Positions 19,520 through 24,234 of a stretch of 26,490 nucleotides of DNA are shown here, one piece after another. The DNA comes from a virus. The stretch lies in IMG/VR virus record IMGVR_UViG_3300013102_000066, positions 1 through 26,490 of that record; one strand, given 5' to 3'. The notes beneath the pieces are model-generated. The model did no database searches. It was not told where the DNA came from and was given only the letters and a program-made list of their open reading frames with translations. How positions within the stretch are numbered: the first letter of the stretch is position 1; every line of letters starts with the position of its first letter. The translations under genes and the position numbers were made by a program.

Positions 19520-20723
19520 TCGGGGACTCGTCGGCGCCGGCCTGCTCGATCCACTCCGACCACTCTTTCATCATCGCGATTCGCTCCGGCAGATATTCCG
19601 CGTGGTTGTACGCCGCGCCCACCTTGTCGGTTTTCGCGTGCGCCATCTGCATTTCCACGACATCACTTCGGTAACCCATTTCGTGCAGATGCGTCGATGC
19701 GGTCGCGCGGAAGTCGTGCCCGGTGAAGTAGCCCGATGGATAGCCCATGTGTTCCAGCGCGCGATTGATCGTCGTCGCTGTCATGACGTCCTTTGGCCGA
19801 CGGTTGTTCGGGAACAGATGGACATTCGCCCCGGTGATGTCGTGCAGCTCGCGCAGAAGCTCCACAACCTGCGGAGCCAGCGGCACCAGGTGAATACGGC
19901 GCTTCTTCATGCGCTCGGCCGGGATGGTCCACAGCGCGGCATCAAGGTCGAATTCTGACCACGGCGCCCTGCGCAATTCGACCGTACGCACGAACGTCCG
20001 CAGCAGCAGGCCGAGCGCTATTGTCGTCGTCCGGTTACCGCCGTAGGCCGCCACCCGTTGCAGCATGTCGCGGATCGTGTCGCGGTCTTGCGCGCTGGCG
20101 TGCTGCACTTGCGGCTTGATGATCGCGCGGCGAATCGGCCAGGTCGGGTCGATGTCGGCCCGCAGGTTCGACACGGCGTAGACGTACACTTGCGACACCA
20201 GTTGCCGGACAAGGATCGCGGCCGACTCGGCGCCACGGTCAGCGATGGCGCGGACCACGGCCAGCCATTCCGCCGACGTGATGCTTCGAATCGGTCGCCG
20301 CCCCACCTTCGGGTAAACGTCCCTGTCGAAGTAGGAGCGCACCTGGTCTTCATACTTCGCCGACCACCCTGGCCGGTTTTCCTTCGTGATCTTCGCGTCG
20401 ATCCACTCTTCCGCGACGGCGCGGAAGTGATCGCCTGAAGCCGACACAGCGGCGCCCAGTGCGCGCGCCCGATCGTGTGCCGGGTGTGTGCCTGCCTGCA
20501 CCAGTGCGCGGGCCTTTGCGTGCGCTGTGCGCGCGTCCTGTAAGGTGACCTCGGGATAGGCGCCAAGTGCGAACAGATTAGGCTTGCCGCCGATGCGGTA
20601 CGCGTAGCGCCAGAGCTTCGATCCGTTCGGCCGAACCTCGATCAGTAGGCCGCCACCGTCGGCCAACCGGAAAGGCTTCGCCGCCGGCTTCGCTTGGCGG
20701 ATGCGGACATCAGTAAGGGGCAT
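19461..20723 (-). CDS. int: Tyrosine integrase, DUF4102/P4-like type
   Basis: A 420-residue site-specific recombinase. The N-terminal arm-binding domain (residues 1-88, LADGGGLLIEVRPNGSKLWR) is the DUF4102 type of P4-like integrases. Catalytic residues of the C-terminal domain are visible: Arg246 (TFVRTVELR), a Lys near 273, His336 and Arg339 (GHDFRA), His362 (MAHAK) and the nucleophile Tyr372 (AAYNHAEYL). It would integrate and excise the phage. It is convergent with the AlpA-like gene and divergent from the attP-like region upstream. Confidence 0.95.
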   Translation of the reverse strand: MPLTDVRIRQAKPAAKPFRLADGGGLLIEVRPNGSKLWRYAYRIGGKPNLFALGAYPEVTLQDARTAHAKARALVQAGTHPAHDRARALGAAVSASGDHFRAVAEEWIDAKITKENRPGWSAKYEDQVRSYFDRDVYPKVGRRPIRSITSAEWLAVVRAIADRGAESAAILVRQLVSQVYVYAVSNLRADIDPTWPIRRAIIKPQVQHASAQDRDTIRDMLQRVAAYGGNRTTTIALGLLLRTFVRTVELRRAPWSEFDLDAALWTIPAERMKKRRIHLVPLAPQVVELLRELHDITGANVHLFPNNRRPKDVMTATTINRALEHMGYPSGYFTGHDFRATASTHLHEMGYRSDVVEMQMAHAKTDKVGAAYNHAEYLPERIAMMKEWSEWIEQAGADESPIRRKPGPKSSKRAASRRAR

Positions 20724-20755
20724 GGCGGGCGCGTGCTATGTACGGGGCTGCGAGC

Positions 20756-21011
20756 GTACCAACAAACGGCCACCGTACCAACAAATCTACCAACAATTTT
20801 CGCGGATGGGGTCGATCCGGCTCGGACGCGTTCGGACTGCCTACCTTCGAAAATCAGTCACTTGCGACGACATGCCGGACACGGCCGGACGCGTTCGGAC
20901 GCGCATGCTTATTGTCGATCATCAGGAGCATATAGAACCTAAACTATTGATTACATTGCGCGGTACTGCGGTATCTCGGCGGCCGTACCTGCAGCCGTAC
21001 CAACAATTTTT
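20756..21011. promoter_or_regulatory. attP-like region with integrase arm-type repeats and GGACGC arrays
   Basis: No gene is seen between 20724 and 21145. GTACCAACAAA occurs at 20756-20766 and 20775-20785, CTACCAACAA at 20787-20796 and GTACCAACAATTTTT at 20997-21011, all direct repeats typical of arm-type integrase sites. Between them lie phased GGAC arrays (20824/20834, and GGACAC at 20877 then GGACGC at 20887 and 20897). The stretch 20905-20960 is AT-richer and may hold the core. The crossover site itself cannot be identified without the host att site. Confidence 0.55.
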
Positions 21012-21076
21012 CCCGCTGGCCGGCGCACCTATCGGCAGCCATCTATTCTGCCCGATCATCGCTAGGATATGGGGGA

Positions 21077-21106
21077 TTGCTACTTATCCCCGTCATCCTG
21101 TATCGT
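21077..21106 (+). promoter_or_regulatory. Promoter of the SprT-like gene with TCCCTSTYATCCTGM element
   Basis: TTGCTA (21077-21082), 18 bases, TATCGT (21101-21106). The element TCCCCGTCATCCTGT is at 21087-21101, and a half-site TATCCCCG of the 2107/11999 palindrome is at 21085-21092. The leader to the ATG at 21146 also holds the palindrome GCGTTTAAACGC (21116-21127). Confidence 0.5.
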
Positions 21107-21145
21107 CTGTCCATCGCGTTTAAACGCATAGACGGACGGCACGAC

Positions 21146-21823
21146 ATGACGAAGAACAACCGCGAAACCTGGCTCAACCAGCTGGCCGAAATGATGGCGC
21201 CGCGCTTCGCTGAACTCGGTTACCCGTTGCCGCCGTTCCGGGTATCGGTCGGCTTCCCGTCCGCCGGCATGAAGTCGCGCGCGATCGGCGAGTGCTGGGA
21301 CAAGTCCGCATCCGGTGACAAGCACTTCGAAATCTTCCTTCGCCCCGACCGCTCCGACTCGATGGACGTAGCCGCCACCCTGGCTCACGAACTGGCGCAT
21401 ACGGCCGTCGGCCTGGATCAGGGCCACACCGGCAACTTTGCCCGTGTCGCGCTCGCGCTCGGCCTGCGCCGCCTGTTCGCCACGACTGCCGGCCCTGCTT
21501 TCATCGCGTGGGTAGAGCCGATGCTGGAAAGGCTCGGCCGGATCCCGCATGCGCCTCTGTCATGGCGAACAGGCGGCGGCGTGACGCGTGGCGGTGGCGG
21601 TATCCTGCCGAAGCCACCGCGCGACGACAGCGGCGCCAGTGACGCCGATGGCGAGCATGACGACGACGTGCCACAGTCCAGTGCGCCGCCGAAGCAGACA
21701 ACCAGGCTCCGCAAAGCATGCTGCGCCGACTGCGGCTACACCGTCCGCGTAACGTCCAAGTGGCTGGAAATCGGCCCGCCGCACTGCCCAGTGCACGGCG
21801 CGATGGCGGTCGACGTGGAGTAA
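21146..21823 (+). CDS. SprT-like zinc metalloprotease
   Basis: A 225-residue protein with the SprT motif HELAH at residues 81-85, followed by a third zinc ligand candidate His94 (QGHTG). A C-terminal cysteine cluster (CCADCGYTVRV and PPHCPVHG, about 190-211) forms a probable zinc ribbon, the layout of SprT/SPRTN-like proteases. Related enzymes cut proteins crosslinked to DNA. Whether this one does so is inferred. ATG 21146 is chosen because upstream residues cover the promoter. A terminator follows the stop. Confidence 0.88.
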   Translation: MTKNNRETWLNQLAEMMAPRFAELGYPLPPFRVSVGFPSAGMKSRAIGECWDKSASGDKHFEIFLRPDRSDSMDVAATLAHELAHTAVGLDQGHTGNFARVALALGLRRLFATTAGPAFIAWVEPMLERLGRIPHAPLSWRTGGGVTRGGGGILPKPPRDDSGASDADGEHDDDVPQSSAPPKQTTRLRKACCADCGYTVRVTSKWLEIGPPHCPVHGAMAVDVE

Positions 21824-21838
21824 CCCGCACGCAAAAAG

Positions 21839-21861
21839 AAACCCCGCCGGAGCGGGGTTTT
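21839..21861 (+). terminator. Bidirectional terminator between SprT-like gene and RNA locus
   Basis: A 7- to 9-bp stem built on ACCCCGC and GCGGGGT around a four-base loop, with TTTT on the plus side and TTTCTTTTT on the minus side. It ends the SprT-like transcript and can also end leftward transcription from the promoter at 22472-22500. Confidence 0.85.
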
Positions 21862-22103
21862 AGTGGTGGCCGGCGCTGATCTCGGCTTGCTTGGTTTACC
21901 CGCTATTGACAAGACGGCTGGCGACTCTGTTGACCGGGGCACCCTGTCTTAGCCCCGAACGGTCATGACTCGCTGCGCCTTTATCTTCAGATGGTCGCGT
22001 CGCAAGTCGCCATGCGTCTGGTGCCTCTCGGCCTACCGCGCGGGCGAGGACTCCGCGCGGATTCCCGACAAGTTACACCGGGACGGCCTCTCTTGTTGTT
22101 GTC

Positions 22104-22175
22104 TGGTGGATCGCGTGAGAATCGAACTCACCGCGCCGATCTTGCAAGGATCAGCTGCGCCCCAGCGCGCAACCC
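22104..22175 (-). tRNA. tRNA-Ala(UGC)-like gene
   Basis: Read on the minus strand: acceptor stem GGGTTGC pairs with GCGATCC (two G-U pairs), then A and encoded CCA. The anticodon arm is TGATC, loop CTTGCAA, GATCG, with anticodon TGC (22146-22144) preceded by T33. The variable loop is GCGCG. The T arm is GTGAG, TTCGATT, CTCAC, perfectly paired. Oddities are positions 8-9 reading GC instead of TA and a very short D loop. It may be a divergent phage tRNA, or degenerate. 72 bases including CCA. Confidence 0.65.
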
Positions 22176-22184
22176 GAAATCGTT

Positions 22185-22205
22185 GCCGGTCTTTCCCGGC
22201 TGTCA
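22185..22205 (-). repeat. 21-base hairpin repeat, copy 1
   Basis: The plus-strand sequence GCCGGTCTTTCCCGGCTGTC plus A forms a 5-bp hairpin GCCGG/CCGGC with a six-base loop. It is 20 of 21 identical to 22348-22368. It lies ten bases upstream of the tRNA-like gene on the transcribed strand. Confidence 0.5.
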
Positions 22206-22347
22206 GGTGTGAAGCGGCTGCTCGACGTATACCAACGCCTTCGATTACAGGTGCCGCCTTCTGTCCAGGCCCTTACGGAATCTGCCTGGCAAGTCATACG
22301 CCCGATCCCCAAACTGGGAAGTTGTGCGCACCGCGACTCAATTCATG

Positions 22348-22368
22348 GCCGGTCTTTCCCGACTGTCA
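22348..22368 (-). repeat. 21-base hairpin repeat, copy 2
   Basis: Matches copy 1 at 20 of 21 bases (CCGAC instead of CCGGC, weakening one pair). It lies inside a longer helix AAGTTGT/ACAACTT (about 22319-22325 with 22373-22379). The copies are 163 bases apart, suggesting a repeated RNA unit. Confidence 0.5.
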
Positions 22369-22466
22369 CCGGACAACTTTTCTTTACTGCGGCTTCCGAA
22401 GACCCCACACAGCAGATTCACCCGTTTTCGTGGTCGGTTACGCTGCTGCCCGATGTCACTCCACGG

Positions 22467-22500
22467 TCAGGATATTAGGGACGTCTTTCTGCCCTGTCAA
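22467..22500 (-). promoter_or_regulatory. Strong sigma-70-like promoter of the RNA locus, with TCCCTSTYATCCTGM element
   Basis: On the minus strand TTGACA (22500-22495, perfect -35), 17 bases, TAATAT (22477-22472). The element TCCCTAATATCCTGA (22481-22467) overlaps the -10 and is 13 of 15 identical to copy 1 at 2221-2235. It starts just past the stop of gene D and reads away from it into the non-coding region. Confidence 0.75.
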
Positions 22501-22503
22501 CCC

Positions 22504-23580
22504 CTATTCGACGACGGTCGCGTCCTGCGCCTGGTCGACCGCTTCAGCACGCGTCGCGGCCGCCGCTTCCTCGGCCGTGTTCGGCTGCTCGGCCTCGATC
22601 GTGCAGCGGTAGCCGTTCGACCCGACGTAGTGTTCCGCGCGTGTAATCAGCCAATCGCCGTCGACGCCATCACGGAAGCCATGCATGGTCACCAGCGCTT
22701 CAGCCGCAAGTTCAGGGCGCCCCGGAAGCGAGTAGAACATGGTCCGCTGCGCACGCGCCCGCTTTCGCTGCGCCGACCTGGCGGCATTCTCGGCCGACAC
22801 GCGGTCGGCGTAGGACATGCGCAGACGGATCACCGGCTCGCCGTCGCCGATCGACACTTCGCGGCGCTGTGCCTTGCGTGTGTCGCGGTAGTACGCGACG
22901 CACGTTCCGGGACTGTCGCGGCTGGCGATCGTGACGCGGTAGTCATTGCCGTCCAGCGGCGTCAGCGTCACATGCGGCAGCTGCATGCCGCCTGCGGACA
23001 CCGCATCGCCACGCTTGGCGAATACCAGGGCGCCGCCCGCAGGCTTCGCCACGGCGTCATAGCGCTTCGCGAGCCGCGAAAGCAGGTTCATGTCCGATTC
23101 GTGCGCCTGGTCGGTATGCGGGAGCGCAATGCTCGCCAGCGCGGCCGACACGGCTGGCTTGAGCCGGTGTTCACCCGCGATCCGCTTGACCATCGCCCCG
23201 ATCGTCGTCCCTTTCGGCCAGCTGCGCGTCTTCTGCGTTTGCAGCTGCGACTTGCCGGCCTTGCTGGCTTCATACGGCGCCGCGCGCGCGCGGATAATCA
23301 TTTCACCAGGGAAGCCGGACACTTCGATTTCGTCGACGACGAACAGGCCCATGCGCTGCACTGTGCCGTCATACCCAAGGAAGATTTCCAGCTCCGCGCC
23401 TGTCGGCGGCAGCGCTACCGGATTCGCTTTGTCGTGATCGGCGAGCGCGATTTCTACTGTATCCGCCGTCGTGCCGGTGCCGTCGACAAGCCGCAGCGAC
23501 TTGAACTGCTCTTTGATTCGCGCAGTAATGTCGACGCTGTTCGCGACGACACGGAATGCCGGCACGATATTCAGTCCCAC
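22504..23580 (-). CDS. P2 D-like tail protein / late control protein D
   Basis: Baseplate/tail-hub protein of contractile-tailed phages (P2 gpD, related to the T4 gp27 hub). The start of the conserved domain, PAFRVVANSVDITARIKEQF, and LVDGTGTTADTVEIALADHD, PTGAELEIFLGYDG and GDWLITRAEHYVG are characteristic. About 358 residues. Initiation is uncertain: GTG 23580 overlaps the X stop by 10 bases, and GTG 23565 lies just beyond it with GGGA upstream. Last tail gene in the operon, with X and U directly upstream. Confidence 0.93.
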   Translation of the reverse strand: MGLNIVPAFRVVANSVDITARIKEQFKSLRLVDGTGTTADTVEIALADHDKANPVALPPTGAELEIFLGYDGTVQRMGLFVVDEIEVSGFPGEMIIRARAAPYEASKAGKSQLQTQKTRSWPKGTTIGAMVKRIAGEHRLKPAVSAALASIALPHTDQAHESDMNLLSRLAKRYDAVAKPAGGALVFAKRGDAVSAGGMQLPHVTLTPLDGNDYRVTIASRDSPGTCVAYYRDTRKAQRREVSIGDGEPVIRLRMSYADRVSAENAARSAQRKRARAQRTMFYSLPGRPELAAEALVTMHGFRDGVDGDWLITRAEHYVGSNGYRCTIEAEQPNTAEEAAAATRAEAVDQAQDATVVE

Positions 23581-23780
23581 AGTGCGGGGACCGTCGTCGT
23601 GCTGGCCGGCTGCTCGATGTCGGGAAGCGTCACGGACACGCCAGCGGGCAACTTCGCCCACTCGGCCAGGCCGGGGTTTGCATCAAGCACCTGGCGCAAC
23701 ATGGCCGGGTTGAGCGCGCCGTAGTGGCGCAAGACGATATCGTCGATCATGTCGCCGGTGCGGGTCTTATACGTCAGCAT
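23571..23780 (-). CDS. Tail protein X-like, LysM-type
   Basis: A 69-residue protein equivalent to P2 gpX. It starts MLTYKTRTGDMIDDIVLRHY and ends in a hydrophobic VSVTLPDIEQP segment, the usual LysM-like fold of this family (67 residues in P2). The protein helps tail completion. The start overlaps the U-like gene by 14 bases and the stop overlaps the D-like gene. The order U, X, D matches P2. Confidence 0.92.
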   Translation of the reverse strand: MLTYKTRTGDMIDDIVLRHYGALNPAMLRQVLDANPGLAEWAKLPAGVSVTLPDIEQPASTTTVPALWD

Positions 23781-24234
23781 CGCCGAACTTCCGCAGTGAT
23801 ACGTTGAACTCTTGCCGGCGCGGCGAGCCGTCCGGCTTGAACGATGAAGCGGTTTCGCTGATTGAGTCGATCACCCACAAGCCGAGAATTTCGCCGGACG
23901 CAGCGATCAAGCGAACCGGCTTTCCGCCGCTCGCGATCTGCCGCAGTGACTCGATCTGTCGGTCGCCGCCGCGAAAGTCGGGATAGACGATTCCCGGCAG
24001 ATTGATCGTGTCGTCGGCGGGGCCGGTGAACTGCAGCGCGTCATACTGCCCGACGCGTTCCTGTGCCGCCCATCGCCAGGCCGTCGACCGCTGCATTTCC
24101 TGAAATACTGCGGTGTTCAGCGAGAACTTGAAGCCGCCGAGCATCAGCATCACCGGGGCGTTACCGCTATCGTTCCCGGTGAACGATGCCAGCGCGTTGT
24201 CTACCAGGCCCGTCAGAACTTCGCGGTATGACAT
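23767..24234 (-). CDS. Tail protein U-like
   Basis: A 155-residue protein equivalent to P2 gpU, needed for tail completion. Conserved segments include MLMLGGFKFSLNTAVFQEMQ, RVGQYDALQFTGPADDTINL, RGGDRQIESLRQIASGGKPV and GLWVIDSISETASSF. Length is close to P2 gpU (159). The ATG shares its first base with the last base of the tape-measure stop (TGATG), so translation is probably coupled. Confidence 0.92.
   Translation of the reverse strand: MSYREVLTGLVDNALASFTGNDSGNAPVMLMLGGFKFSLNTAVFQEMQRSTAWRWAAQERVGQYDALQFTGPADDTINLPGIVYPDFRGGDRQIESLRQIASGGKPVRLIAASGEILGLWVIDSISETASSFKPDGSPRRQEFNVSLRKFGDADV

Larger units (their letters stand above)
21862..22471 (-). ncRNA. Non-coding RNA locus containing a tRNA-like gene
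   Basis: No minus-strand frame of useful length is present, and plus-strand frames here are shadows. A near-consensus promoter lies at the right end and a T-rich terminator at the left. Inside are a tRNA-Ala-like gene, two near-identical 21-base hairpin segments (22185-22205, 22348-22368) and further stems: CCAGGC/GCCTGG (22265-22289), CGGGGC/GCCCCG (21935-21957) and a 7-bp helix AAGTTGT/ACAACTT (about 22319-22378). A multi-RNA transcript is inferred. I cannot name the non-tRNA parts. Confidence 0.55.

Noticed and set aside
3928-21127. GTTTAAAC palindromes at 3929, 14172 and 21118 as a shared regulatory site
   Set aside because: Two are in leaders but the third is inside the ParB-like coding sequence. 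Three 8-mers are too few to separate from chance, so I do not claim a site.
22185-22378. Additional complete tRNAs on the minus strand upstream of tRNA-Ala
   Set aside because: A 7-bp helix and hairpins are visible, but I could not build a cloverleaf with a TTCRA-type T loop and a valid anticodon loop, so I call them structured repeats only.
22324-23724. Plus-strand open frame of 466 codons over the D and X genes
   Set aside because: The opposite strand holds recognisable tail genes. The frame has the Arg/His-rich composition of a shadow and no ribosome-binding site.
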